A DNA stretch of 64,000 nucleotides from Maribacter sp. MJ134. GTDB lineage: Bacteria; Bacteroidota; Bacteroidia; Flavobacteriales; Flavobacteriaceae. The notes below the pieces were generated by a model. It saw nothing but the letters and a program-made list of their open reading frames with translations, did no database searches and was not told where the DNA came from. A program made the position numbers and the translations under genes. Of this stretch, positions 18,317 to 26,804 are shown one piece after another; position 1 is the stretch's first letter, and every line of letters starts with the position of its first letter. The stretch covers positions 2,108,001-2,172,000 of the forward strand of contig NZ_CP034570.1 in NCBI RefSeq assembly GCF_003970695.1. The letters are read 5' to 3'.

Positions 18317-19027
18317 TCAATCTTCATCAGTTTTATCAACCGACTTTGTAAGCGCGGATGATATAATACCTGTAGGAATCGCCACGATTCCAAGGCCTAT
18401 CATCAAGATAAAAAAGGTAAATACCCTACCGCCCACGGTTATAGGATATACATCTCCGTACCCTACTGTAGTCAACGTAATGATCGCCCACCAAAGACTA
18501 TCAAAAATGGAGGAAAAGTGTTCTGGTTGCGCGGCATTTTCAAAATAATAAATGCCTACGGCTGAAAAATAAATCAATATCAATGTAACGAAAAGGAACA
18601 ATAGGATTTCTTCCTTGGCCCTCATTATGGCGGCGGAGAAGTGCTTGATTGCCCTATTATAACGCATTAACTTAAAAATTCTGAAAAGTCTCAAAAACCG
18701 TAGCGCCCTCAGCGACCTTAGGTCTATCCCAAGCGCAAGGTAAAAAGGAAGTATGGCCAAGAAATCAATGATGCCATAGAAGCTAAAGATGAACTTACTT
18801 TTTCTATCGGCCACATAGATACGCAGTGCGTATTCAACACTAAAGATAACCACACAGAAAATTTCTATAAAGCGCAGTAGTTTTCTTGTCCGGGGTTCTA
18901 AATCCGGTACCGTTTCAAATGAAAAGGAAATAATGGAGACCAGTATTAAAACCTGAATAAAATAAGCAAAATACCTGCTTTTAGCGTTATCGTTCAATTC
19001 AACGATATTTTTAAGATACTGCCTCAT
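18317..19027 (-). CDS. Voltage-gated-like potassium/ion channel
   Basis: A 236-aa six-helix channel subunit. Residues 104-122 form a voltage-sensor-like S4 with regularly spaced Arg (RSLRALRFLRLFRIFKLMR), and the pore loop carries the potassium selectivity filter TVGYGD (residues 187-192) between S5 (about 140-162) and S6 (about 203-224). There is no C-terminal regulatory domain. It lies 20 nt behind obgE on the same strand, so it is probably in the obgE operon. The substrate (K+) is inferred from the filter. Confidence 0.9.
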   Translation of the reverse strand: MRQYLKNIVELNDNAKSRYFAYFIQVLILVSIISFSFETVPDLEPRTRKLLRFIEIFCVVIFSVEYALRIYVADRKSKFIFSFYGIIDFLAILPFYLALGIDLRSLRALRFLRLFRIFKLMRYNRAIKHFSAAIMRAKEEILLFLFVTLILIYFSAVGIYYFENAAQPEHFSSIFDSLWWAIITLTTVGYGDVYPITVGGRVFTFFILMIGLGIVAIPTGIISSALTKSVDKTDED

Positions 19028-19047
19028 TCCGCTCCCCTAAATATCCA

Positions 19048-20049
19048 TTAAGCGTTTATCATTGTCCAAAGCTTATCCTTAAGTTCTGTTATTCCAGATT
19101 GTGCTACGGAAGAGATGAACATAAAAGGAACTCCATTTAAATCAGCTTCGAGTTCTGTCCGCATTTCATCCATCAACTCCTCGTCTAACATATCGCTTTT
19201 GGAAATAGCTATTAAACGCTCCTTGTCCAATAATTCAGGATTGTAGCGTCTTAGCTCATCCAATAGAATATCATATTCCTTACTTATATCCGGACTATCC
19301 GCAGGAATTAAGAAAAGTAAGGTGGCATTGCGCTCTATATGACGTAAAAAGTAATGTCCGAGACCTTTACCCTCGGCAGCCCCCTCAATAATACCAGGTA
19401 TATCGGCCATTACGAAACTCTTGAAATCCCTATACTCTACTATCCCTAAGTTTGGTTTTAGCGTGGTAAATTCATAGTCCGCAATTTTGGGTTTGGCAGA
19501 GGTTATCACCGATAGCAGCGTAGATTTACCTGCATTGGGAAAACCTACAAGCCCAACATCAGCTAAAATCTTAAGCTCTAAAATAAAAGCACCCTCGGTT
19601 CCTTCCTTTCCGGGTTGCGCATACCGCGGTGTTTGGTTCGTCGCCGTTCTAAAATGCCAATTTCCACGGCCTCCCATACCGCCTTCCACTACAATTTTTT
19701 CTTCGCCATGTTCCGTAATCTCCAATAGGACCTCATTGGTTTCCGCATCGCGCAAAATAGTGCCCAAGGGCACGTCTAAATACACATCCTCCCCATCTGC
19801 CCCAGTACTTCTGCTCTTTGCTCCGTGAGCACCGTGACCGGCCTTAAAATGCTTCTTGAACTTAAACGTAACGAGGGTCCATAAATTCTGATTACCTCTT
19901 AGAATCACATGACCTCCACGGCCCCCATCACCCCCATCAGGACCACCTTTGGTAATGAACTTTTCTCGATGTAGGTGTACCGAACCTTTACCTCCGTTAC
20001 CGGAAGTTAAAAACACTTTTACGTAGTCTACAAAATTACCTTCGGTCAT
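19048..20049 (-). CDS. obgE: Obg/CgtA GTPase
   Basis: Ribosome-associated GTPase essential in most bacteria. The 333-aa protein has the Gly-rich N-terminal Obg fold ([18 protein letters not shown] ... [12 protein letters not shown]) and a G domain with G1 GFPNAGKST (169-177), G3 [18 protein letters not shown], and the G4 motif written ISKSD. It lacks the C-terminal Obg extension, as is common in this phylum. It is followed by the channel gene and preceded by a small TTG-started ORF and hpt-adk. A TATTTTTG box at 20099-20092 could give it its own promoter. Confidence 0.95.
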   Translation of the reverse strand: MTEGNFVDYVKVFLTSGNGGKGSVHLHREKFITKGGPDGGDGGRGGHVILRGNQNLWTLVTFKFKKHFKAGHGAHGAKSRSTGADGEDVYLDVPLGTILRDAETNEVLLEITEHGEEKIVVEGGMGGRGNWHFRTATNQTPRYAQPGKEGTEGAFILELKILADVGLVGFPNAGKSTLLSVITSAKPKIADYEFTTLKPNLGIVEYRDFKSFVMADIPGIIEGAAEGKGLGHYFLRHIERNATLLFLIPADSPDISKEYDILLDELRRYNPELLDKERLIAISKSDMLDEELMDEMRTELEADLNGVPFMFISSVAQSGITELKDKLWTMINA

Positions 20050-20091
20050 TTTAAGTGATTAGGTTTAAGCAAGAACGCTTCTATGCTAGCG

Positions 20092-20099
20092 CAAAAATA
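20092..20099 (-). promoter_or_regulatory. Candidate -7 box (TATTTTTG) for obgE
   Basis: A perfect TAnnTTTG on the minus strand about 43 nt before the obgE ATG. The -33 element is not clear. Confidence 0.35.
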
Positions 20100-20192
20100 C
20101 ATAATATAGATGAAGGGACTTTAGGAATAACCGGTATGCATAGAGGTTACATTAAAAGCGATAAAGTTGTTATGTTTTTCCTAGGAAAATAG

Positions 20193-20336
20193 TTAATCGA
20201 AATCTAGCGAATCATCAAAATAAAATAGATAGATCAAGTAGCAAGCAGCTATTAAGAAAAAAATAAACACTGCAGAACAGCCGGTAACAAAACAGCCCTT
20301 GATAGCTTCTTTGGGTCGTATTACTTGTTCTGCCAA
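20193..20336 (-). CDS. Candidate 47-aa single-pass membrane protein with TTG start
   Basis: Directly after the TAG of hpt-adk (20339-20337) the same frame continues TTG GCA GAA CAA... for 47 codons to a TAA at 20195-20193. The product is soluble and basic at first (AEQVIRPKEAIKGC), then one long hydrophobic helix (about residues 15-40: FVTGCSAVFIFFLIAACYLI and onward), then an acidic tail (FDDSLDFD). No ATG exists in frame. The protein-like layout argues against chance; a TTG start or stop-codon read-through of hpt-adk are both possible. I do not recognise a family. Not listed by simple length-filtered ORF calling. Confidence 0.5.
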   Translation of the reverse strand: MAEQVIRPKEAIKGCFVTGCSAVFIFFLIAACYLIYLFYFDDSLDFD

Positions 20337-21443
20337 CTATAGCGATTCGATTACCTTTGTTAGTCTTTCCGTAATTTCTTCAATGGTACCTATGCCATTG
20401 ACGCTGTGGAATTTGTTTTGGTCTTCGTAATATTCTTTTAATGGTGCAGTTTTTAAACTATACTCCTCAAAACGGTTTCTAATCTTATCCACATCTTGGT
20501 CATCCGTACGGCCACTTACCTTCCCTCTTTCCAACAAACGGGCAATCAACACCTCATCATTGGCCTCTAGCGCAATGGTGGCATCAATTTTCATATCCTT
20601 AGATTCCAAGAAATTGTCCAGTGCTTCCGCCTGTGCGGCGGTGCGTGGAAAGCCGTCAAAAATAAAGCCGTCCGCATCGGGATTTTTACCCACCTCATCC
20701 TCTAACATTTTAATGGTCACCGCATCCGGCACTAAATCGCCTTTATCTATGTAAGACTTGGCCAAATTACCTAGTTCGGTACCGTTCTTAATATTAAAAC
20801 GGAAAACGTCACCGGTAGAAATGTGCTTTAAATTGTACTGTTCCTTTAAGAACTGGGCCTGGGTGCCTTTTCCTGCTCCGGGCTTTCCAAATAGTACAAG
20901 ATTTATCATATGTTTTTGGTTTAGTTGGTATACTTCCTTAAAGTTTCTTCCTAATTCTTTGTAGTCGAGTCCGTATCCCACAATAAAACGGTCGGGGATT
21001 TCTAGCCCAAAATAGTCTATAGCGTATTCACCATTGTACACATCGGACTTATAAAAGAGACTAGCAATTTTAAACTCCTTTACATTGGTATTCGAAAAAA
21101 GATGAACCAGCTCCTTTAGCGTACGACCCGTATCAATAATATCTTCCAAAATGATGACACTTCTACCCTCTATATTGTCGGGCAAGTCAAGTAAAGTTTC
21201 CACAATACCGGTAGAAGTAAGCCCTTGATAAGAGCTTAGTTTTACAAAAGAAACCTCGCAAGGGTAGTCATAAGCCTTTAAAAAATCGGATACAAACATG
21301 AACGACCCGTTTAAAACACCCACAAAAATTGGTGTCTTGTCCTTATAATCAGCTGCAATGGTATCCGCAACACGTTTGACCGCTTGCAGAATTTCCTTTT
21401 CGCTGATAAAAGGCTTAAAAAATTTGTCGTGAAGTTGAATCAA
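20337..21443 (-). CDS. adk: Hypoxanthine phosphoribosyltransferase-adenylate kinase fusion
   Basis: A 368-aa bifunctional purine enzyme. Residues 1-173 are HPRT (hypoxanthine/guanine + PRPP to IMP/GMP), with GVLNGSFMF, the PRPP loop VIILEDIIDTGRTL (96-109) and IPDRFIVGYGLDY. Residues 179-368 are adenylate kinase with P-loop GKPGAGKGT (186-194), HISTGDVFR, DGFPRTAAQAEAL and a short lid (ERGKVSGRTDDQD). Only about five residues join them (after FKEVYQLN). The internal Met179 is the start a stand-alone Adk would have. A TATCTTTG box lies upstream (21474-21467). Such fusions occur in other flavobacteria as I recall. Confidence 0.94.
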   Translation of the reverse strand: MIQLHDKFFKPFISEKEILQAVKRVADTIAADYKDKTPIFVGVLNGSFMFVSDFLKAYDYPCEVSFVKLSSYQGLTSTGIVETLLDLPDNIEGRSVIILEDIIDTGRTLKELVHLFSNTNVKEFKIASLFYKSDVYNGEYAIDYFGLEIPDRFIVGYGLDYKELGRNFKEVYQLNQKHMINLVLFGKPGAGKGTQAQFLKEQYNLKHISTGDVFRFNIKNGTELGNLAKSYIDKGDLVPDAVTIKMLEDEVGKNPDADGFIFDGFPRTAAQAEALDNFLESKDMKIDATIALEANDEVLIARLLERGKVSGRTDDQDVDKIRNRFEEYSLKTAPLKEYYEDQNKFHSVNGIGTIEEITERLTKVIESL

Positions 21444-21466
21444 TTTTTAAAAATTAGTAAGGTTGG

Positions 21467-21474
21467 CAAAGATA
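21467..21474 (-). promoter_or_regulatory. Candidate -7 box (TATCTTTG) of hpt-adk
   Basis: A perfect TAnnTTTG on the minus strand, 23 nt before the hpt-adk ATG at 21443. No clear -33 element. Confidence 0.4.
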
Positions 21475-21528
21475 GCATATTGAGATGTGTTTTTGAATTT
21501 TAGCTCATCGGATTCTCAGATTTAAGCG

Positions 21529-21536
21529 TATTTTTG
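21529..21536 (+). promoter_or_regulatory. Candidate -7 box (TATTTTTG) of purKE
   Basis: A perfect TAnnTTTG 44 nt before the purK ATG. It lies back to back with the hpt-adk promoter, so both purine genes are read from one 137-bp divergent region. Confidence 0.4.
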
Positions 21537-21580
21537 CGACAAACAGGATTAATTCTAAAAATAAAAAGACTGTTTAGAAT

Positions 21581-22735
21581 ATGAACTATTTTTCATCGGA
21601 TTTTAAGCTAGGAATTTTAGGGGGAGGGCAACTGGGTAAAATGATGCTCTACGAAACCCGGAAATGGGATATAGCCACAAAGGTCCTAGATGCTTCACCC
21701 GACGCTCCTTGTAAAATAGCTTGTAACGAATTTGTTCAGGGAAGCCTGCTAGATTACGATACGGTTTATAATTTTGGAAAAGACGTTGATGTCCTCACCA
21801 TAGAAATAGAAAACGTAAACTTGGATGCTCTGGAGCAATTGGAGAAAGAAGGTGTAAAGGTACACCCGCAACCAGATGCCCTTCGCATTATCCAAAATAA
21901 GGCAAAACAAAAATTATTCTATACAGACCATGACATACCCACCGCTCCTTTTCAACGATTCGCTTATCGGAGTGAAATAGAGGACAGTATACAAAACGGA
22001 GGGTTAGATTTGCCCTTTGTTTGGAAAGTAGCTCAATTTGGGTATGACGGTCAAGGTGTAAAAGTGGTACGTAAACTATCGGATTTAGAAGGATTACCGC
22101 CAGGGGAGTGTATTGCGGAAACCATGATTCCGTTTAAAAACGAACTAGCGGTCATCGTTGCAAGAAACTCGGACGGGAAAGTAAAAACATATCCCGTGGT
22201 GGAAATGGAGTTTCACCCCGAGGCTAACCAGGTGGAATATGTTATCTGTCCTGCAAGGATAGACGAAAAGGTAGCGGACAAAGCACGTAAATTAGCCCTG
22301 AAGGTTTCGGAGAAAATAGGACTTACCGGCCTACTTGCCGTGGAGATGTTCCAAACCCAAGAAGATGATATTCTGGTCAATGAAGTGGCTCCGCGACCTC
22401 ACAACAGCGGACACTATAGCATAGAGGCCAGTTATACCAATCAATTTGAACAGCATATACGAGCCATATTAAATTTGCCCTTAGGAGAAACGGAGAGTAA
22501 AGTTGCAGGGATTATGGTAAATCTTGTTGGAGCCGAAGGTCATACAGGAGATGTGGTCTATGAAAATATAGAAGAAATTTTGGGCATGCAAGGCGTTACC
22601 CCACACATCTACGGTAAAAAGCAGACCCGACCTTTTCGCAAAATGGGACATGTGACCATTGTAAACGAAAATATTGCGGAGGCAAGAAGTATTGCACAGA
22701 AGGTAAAGGAAACGATTAATGTAATAAGTAAATAA
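21581..22735 (+). CDS. purK: PurK, 5-(carboxyamino)imidazole ribonucleotide synthase
   Basis: ATP-grasp enzyme of de novo purine synthesis that carboxylates AIR to N5-CAIR with ATP and bicarbonate. At 384 aa it is of normal length. It opens with KLGILGGGQLGKMMLYE (pre-ATP-grasp fold) and has DIPTAPFQRF, VWKVAQFGYDGQGVKVV (nucleotide-binding loop), VAVEMF-like LLAVEMFQTQEDDILVNEV, and the family hallmark APRPHNSGHYSIEA. It is followed after 2 nt by purE, which takes its product. Confidence 0.96.
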   Translation: MNYFSSDFKLGILGGGQLGKMMLYETRKWDIATKVLDASPDAPCKIACNEFVQGSLLDYDTVYNFGKDVDVLTIEIENVNLDALEQLEKEGVKVHPQPDALRIIQNKAKQKLFYTDHDIPTAPFQRFAYRSEIEDSIQNGGLDLPFVWKVAQFGYDGQGVKVVRKLSDLEGLPPGECIAETMIPFKNELAVIVARNSDGKVKTYPVVEMEFHPEANQVEYVICPARIDEKVADKARKLALKVSEKIGLTGLLAVEMFQTQEDDILVNEVAPRPHNSGHYSIEASYTNQFEQHIRAILNLPLGETESKVAGIMVNLVGAEGHTGDVVYENIEEILGMQGVTPHIYGKKQTRPFRKMGHVTIVNENIAEARSIAQKVKETINVISK

Positions 22736-22737
22736 TC

Positions 22738-23226
22738 ATGAGCAAAGTAGCCGTTGTCATGGGAAGCACCAGTGACCTTCCCGTAATGCAAGATGCCATA
22801 GATATCTTAAAAGGTTTTGATATAGAAGTTGATGTAGATATTGTTTCGGCACACCGTACTCCTGAAAAATTGTTCGATTTCAGCAAAAACGCACATACCA
22901 ACGGGTATTCCGTAATTATAGCCGGTGCGGGAGGTGCTGCCCATCTTCCGGGCATGGTTGCTTCCATGTCACCATTACCTGTAATCGGTGTACCCGTTAA
23001 AAGTAGCAACTCCATTGACGGGTGGGATTCTATCCTCTCCATTCTTCAAATGCCAGGTGGTGTACCGGTAGCAACAGTTGCTCTTAATGGTGCCAAAAAT
23101 GCCGGTATTCTTGCTGCCCAGATTATTGGAAGTTCTGACACCTGTGTTCTGGACAAAGTAATCCTTTACAAAGAAGGCCTAAAGCAAAAAGTCATTGAAG
23201 GTTCAAAATCAGTAAGCAGTAAGTAG
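22738..23226 (+). CDS. purE: PurE, N5-CAIR mutase
   Basis: Class I PurE, 162 aa, converting N5-CAIR to CAIR. Diagnostic motifs: VVMGSTSDLPVM at the N-terminus, SAHRTPEKLFDF (catalytic His), IAGAGGAAHLPGM and PVIGVPVKS. It is in an operon with purK. The last residues (about KSVSSK) lie inside a short repeated DNA stretch (AGTAAGCAGTAAGTAG followed by CAGTTGG repeats), so the extreme C-terminus may have been replaced by repeat DNA. Confidence 0.96.
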   Translation: MSKVAVVMGSTSDLPVMQDAIDILKGFDIEVDVDIVSAHRTPEKLFDFSKNAHTNGYSVIIAGAGGAAHLPGMVASMSPLPVIGVPVKSSNSIDGWDSILSILQMPGGVPVATVALNGAKNAGILAAQIIGSSDTCVLDKVILYKEGLKQKVIEGSKSVSSK

Positions 23227-23230
23227 TAAA

Positions 23231-23253
23231 CAGTTGGCAGTTGGCAGTTGGCA
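23231..23253 (+). repeat. Three tandem CAGTTGG repeats after purE
   Basis: Three perfect copies of the 7-mer CAGTTGG (23231-23251) plus CA, directly preceded by CAGTAAGCAGTAAGTAGTAA that covers the purE stop codon. Short copies of such AGTTGGCAGT strings are scattered between genes in many flavobacterial genomes as I remember; this cannot be tested here. Confidence 0.7.
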
Positions 23254-23370
23254 AAATCAATGTTCCTTTAAAGCTGAAAGCAATTAGAACTTTTGCCTTA
23301 CTCTTTAACTTTTAACACCAAAAACTACTTCAGTATAAACCTTTGAACAAATAATCTCATAATCTCTTTA

Positions 23371-25389
23371 ATGAATCCATTAGTAGAAAATTTCGATTTA
23401 GCCCCATTTTCAAAAATAAAAAATGAGCACTTTAAGCCAGCTTTTTTGAAAGCCATGGAAGATGCAAGGGCAGAAATTGATGCGATAACATCCAGTACGG
23501 CAGCGCCAACTTTTGAGAACACTATTGAAGCTTTGGAGTTTTCAGGGCAGCAATTGGACAGGATTTCGAGTGTTTTCTTTAATCTTAATTCTGCAGAAAC
23601 CAATGAGGAGATTCAGCAAATAGCACAGGAGATATCCCCACTCCTTTCTGAATTCGGGAATGACATTACCTTGAACGAAGCTTTGTTTAAACGCATAAAA
23701 ACGGTCTACGAACAAAGAGACGACCTGGACCTCACCGTGGAACAGCGCACCCTTTTGGAAAAAAGGTATAAGAGTTTTAGTAGAAATGGAGCTAACCTTT
23801 CCGAGGATAAAAAGAAACGTTTACGGGAGATTGATGCCGAAGCGTCCAAGCTTAAATTAAAGTTTGGTGAAAACCTATTGGCAGAAACGAACAAGTACCA
23901 AAAGTATATTACCAACGAAGCTGATCTAGATGGTTTGCCTGATGGTGCCAAAGAAGCGGCTGCACAATTGGCCAAATCAAAAGGTAAGGAAGAGGGTTGG
24001 ATGTTGACTTTGGATTATCCCAGCTACATACCCTTTATGAAGTATGCCAAGAACCGGACCTTGCGAAAAGAGCTATCCTTGGCTTTTGGTAGTAAAGGTT
24101 TTCATGGAAATGAATTGGACAACAAAGAAAATGTACTGAAAATTGCTAAACTGCGACATGAGCGTGCCAAGCTTTTGGGCTATACGACCCATGCCCATTT
24201 TATTCTTGAAGAGCGTATGGCAGAAACACCGGAAAAAGTACATTCCTTTTTAAACGAACTTCTTGAAAAAGCCAAGCCGGCGGCCGTGCGAGAATTTAAG
24301 CAATTAGAGGACTTCGCAAAAAAGGAGGACGCTATCGACCGTCTGGAGAAATGGGACGGTAGTTACTATTCCGAAAAGCTAAAACAGAAACTCTTTAGCC
24401 TAGATGATGAGCAACTGAAACCCTATTTTAAACTAGAGAACGTTATTGACGGAGTTTTCCAAGTAGCTGAAAAACTCTTTGGGCTGCAATTCGAGGAGGT
24501 TTCCGATATAGATAAATACCATCAGGAAGTAAAGACCTATAAAGTATACGATACCGATAAGAACTTTATTTCCATCTTCTATGCGGATTTTCATCCCCGT
24601 GCGGGAAAACGCGGAGGAGCATGGATGACCTCTTTTAAACCGCAATATATAAGAGACGGACAAAATGTGCGTCCGCATATCTCTAACGTATGCAACTTTA
24701 CGCCTTCAACACCGTCCAAACCATCTTTATTGACCTTTAACGAGGTTACTACCTTATTTCATGAATTCGGTCACGGATTGCATGGTATGCTGGCGAACAC
24801 CACATATCCAAGTCTTTCCGGAACTTCGGTCTATTGGGATTTTGTTGAACTTCCGAGTCAAGTCATGGAAAACTGGTGTTATGAAAAAGAAGCTTTGGAA
24901 TTGTTCGCCAAGCATTATGAAACGGGCGAAGTTATACCTATGGAGCTCGTTCAAAAAATCAAGGATTCCGCCACGTTCCAGGAAGGAATGCAAACCCTGC
25001 GCCAGTTGAGTTTTGGCCTATTGGATATGGCATGGCATGGTACCGACCCCACTAACATTACGAACGTAAAAGAATATGAGGACAAAGCATTCGCCGATAC
25101 CAATCTCTATCCTGAAACCCCCGAGACCTGTATGAGTACAGCTTTTGCGCATATATTTCAAGGTGGATATTCTTCTGGCTACTACAGCTACAAATGGGCA
25201 GAAGTGTTGGATGCCGATGCCTTTGCGTATTTTAAACAAGAAGGTATTTTCAATAAGGAGGTGGCCACAAAATTCAAGGAACACGTACTCTCTAAAGGTG
25301 GTACGGAGAACCCGATGGTCCTTTACAAACGTTTTCGAGGAGCGGAACCAAAAGTAGAAGCGCTGTTGGAAAGGGCCGGACTTCTATAA
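23371..25389 (+). CDS. M3-family oligopeptidase (Dcp/oligopeptidase A type)
   Basis: A 672-aa zinc metallopeptidase, cytoplasmic (no signal peptide). The zinc site HEFGHGLHG (His464, Glu465, His468) is followed by the third ligand Glu493 in YWDFVELPSQ. The substrate-binding C-terminal region has QGGYSSGYYSYKWAEVLDADAF, typical of M3A enzymes. It degrades short peptides from protein turnover or signal peptides. It sits downstream of purE after a 144-bp gap with repeats. Dcp (dipeptidyl carboxypeptidase) and oligopeptidase A cannot be separated by eye. Confidence 0.92.
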   Translation: MNPLVENFDLAPFSKIKNEHFKPAFLKAMEDARAEIDAITSSTAAPTFENTIEALEFSGQQLDRISSVFFNLNSAETNEEIQQIAQEISPLLSEFGNDITLNEALFKRIKTVYEQRDDLDLTVEQRTLLEKRYKSFSRNGANLSEDKKKRLREIDAEASKLKLKFGENLLAETNKYQKYITNEADLDGLPDGAKEAAAQLAKSKGKEEGWMLTLDYPSYIPFMKYAKNRTLRKELSLAFGSKGFHGNELDNKENVLKIAKLRHERAKLLGYTTHAHFILEERMAETPEKVHSFLNELLEKAKPAAVREFKQLEDFAKKEDAIDRLEKWDGSYYSEKLKQKLFSLDDEQLKPYFKLENVIDGVFQVAEKLFGLQFEEVSDIDKYHQEVKTYKVYDTDKNFISIFYADFHPRAGKRGGAWMTSFKPQYIRDGQNVRPHISNVCNFTPSTPSKPSLLTFNEVTTLFHEFGHGLHGMLANTTYPSLSGTSVYWDFVELPSQVMENWCYEKEALELFAKHYETGEVIPMELVQKIKDSATFQEGMQTLRQLSFGLLDMAWHGTDPTNITNVKEYEDKAFADTNLYPETPETCMSTAFAHIFQGGYSSGYYSYKWAEVLDADAFAYFKQEGIFNKEVATKFKEHVLSKGGTENPMVLYKRFRGAEPKVEALLERAGLL

Positions 25390-25584
25390 AACAGTACGTT
25401 AAGAAAGGGTGTTTCTTTGCACGCATAATCCCTTAGTATTCTAAGTAATTCTTTTGGTTTAAGCAGCTAGTATGGGGTAAGTGATTATAGTTTTCGATGA
25501 AATACACTAAATTTTAAATTTACCTATATATAGATTACAGCATATTAGCGTTAGTTCTTAGTATACTTTAAAAACTACTTAAAG

Positions 25585-26634
25585 ATGAGAAGATTAGTTT
25601 ATATGCTAGGAGTGCTATTTATTGCCTCTTGTAGCACAGATACCGATGTTTTAACTGATGAACTTCTGGACAATGAAGTTACCAATGATGAAACGGCTAG
25701 CGACGGCCAGAACAACGCCCCAAGAATTGAAGCAACCGCTTTTCAGATTCCAGAACATAGTCTGGGAGGCACCACTATAGGCACCGTAACTGCGTCTGAT
25801 GCGGATGAAGACAGGCTAACCTTTACCATTGATTCCAATTATGATTTGATCATCGATGAAAATACGGGGGAATTATCTGTTGGCGAGAATTTACAGCTAG
25901 ATTTTGAAACGAATGACGAAATATCTTTTACCGTATCGGTTTTTGATGGGAGCACCATCGTAGATTGGGACGCTACGCTTACCATAACGGATATCAACGA
26001 ATACCAGATATTAAGTCAGGCGCAAAAGGATTTGGTGGAGTATTATACATTCTTAACACTTAGAAAAAGTGCTAGTAGCCCTAGAACAACCAATTTAAAA
26101 TGGGGAGAATCCATAAAACTCTATCTAGATGGTGCCATTACCCCAGCATACAGAGAAATGGTAACGACAACCTTAGCAGAAATAAATGACTATTTTACCG
26201 TAGGCGATTTTACGATTTCTTTGACCAACAATCAATCCGATGCGAACGCCACATTGTATTTAGGTGATGTATCAGAAATTGAAACCTTGTGGCCGGATAT
26301 TTTTGATATCGCTAACGGAAGTAACAATCAAGGATACGCTTCCACGTCTTTTTCTAACAACGTTATTGACGATGCTCGTATTTGGCTCTCGATTGACTCA
26401 GAGATTCTCTTTAAGCACGAATTAGGGCACGGACTAGGGTTGGGTCATTCCAATCGCTGTGGTTCCAGTGAGCCTGTTGGAAGTTTTATGTGCTCTACAG
26501 TATCTCCTAACCATAACATTCTACCATCAGAGGTAGAAGTATTGCGTTATTTATATCATGAAGACATGCCCTCTGGCTTAAATGAACAAGAAATAGAAGA
26601 TTACTTATCTAATTTTATCTTGTTAGATATGTAA
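25585..26634 (+). CDS. Lipoprotein with cadherin-like domain and metzincin-type zinc protease
   Basis: A 349-aa lipoprotein (lipobox FIASCSTDTD, Cys near residue 16). A cadherin-like repeat follows (about residues 49-140: NAPRIEATAFQIPEHSLGG, SDADEDRLTFTIDS, TITDINE). The last half is a metalloprotease of matrixin/metzincin type with HELGHGLGLGHS (His278, Glu279, His282, His288) and the Met-turn-like GSFMCST. It is probably exposed on the cell surface or periplasmic side and could act on proteins. It is alone, with a perfect bidirectional terminator between it and the convergent gene. Confidence 0.82.
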   Translation: MRRLVYMLGVLFIASCSTDTDVLTDELLDNEVTNDETASDGQNNAPRIEATAFQIPEHSLGGTTIGTVTASDADEDRLTFTIDSNYDLIIDENTGELSVGENLQLDFETNDEISFTVSVFDGSTIVDWDATLTITDINEYQILSQAQKDLVEYYTFLTLRKSASSPRTTNLKWGESIKLYLDGAITPAYREMVTTTLAEINDYFTVGDFTISLTNNQSDANATLYLGDVSEIETLWPDIFDIANGSNNQGYASTSFSNNVIDDARIWLSIDSEILFKHELGHGLGLGHSNRCGSSEPVGSFMCSTVSPNHNILPSEVEVLRYLYHEDMPSGLNEQEIEDYLSNFILLDM

Positions 26635-26743
26635 TGCTCTTTCAAAAAATAACCATAGGAAGGATTCCAAATGGTGTGATAAGAAAACTTCTAAATAATT
26701 TCGACGCGAACATCGAAGTATTATAAATTTTAACAATCAAATA

Positions 26744-26776
26744 AAACGGCCGATTATAACTGATAATCGGCCGTTT
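26744..26776. terminator. Bidirectional Rho-independent terminator
   Basis: Perfect 14-bp inverted repeat AAACGGCCGATTAT / ATAATCGGCCGTTT with a 5-nt loop, between two convergent genes. On the plus strand it is followed by CTGTTTGC; on the minus strand by TTTTATTTGATTG, the better U-tract, so it serves the minus-strand gene best. Confidence 0.85.
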
Positions 26777-26804
26777 CTGTTTGCAACTTAGGTTTATCAA
26801 TACT

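Noticed and set aside
23231-23253. CRISPR-like repeat
   Set aside because: The 7-nt units are directly adjacent with no spacers; it is a tandem repeat, and no cas genes are present.
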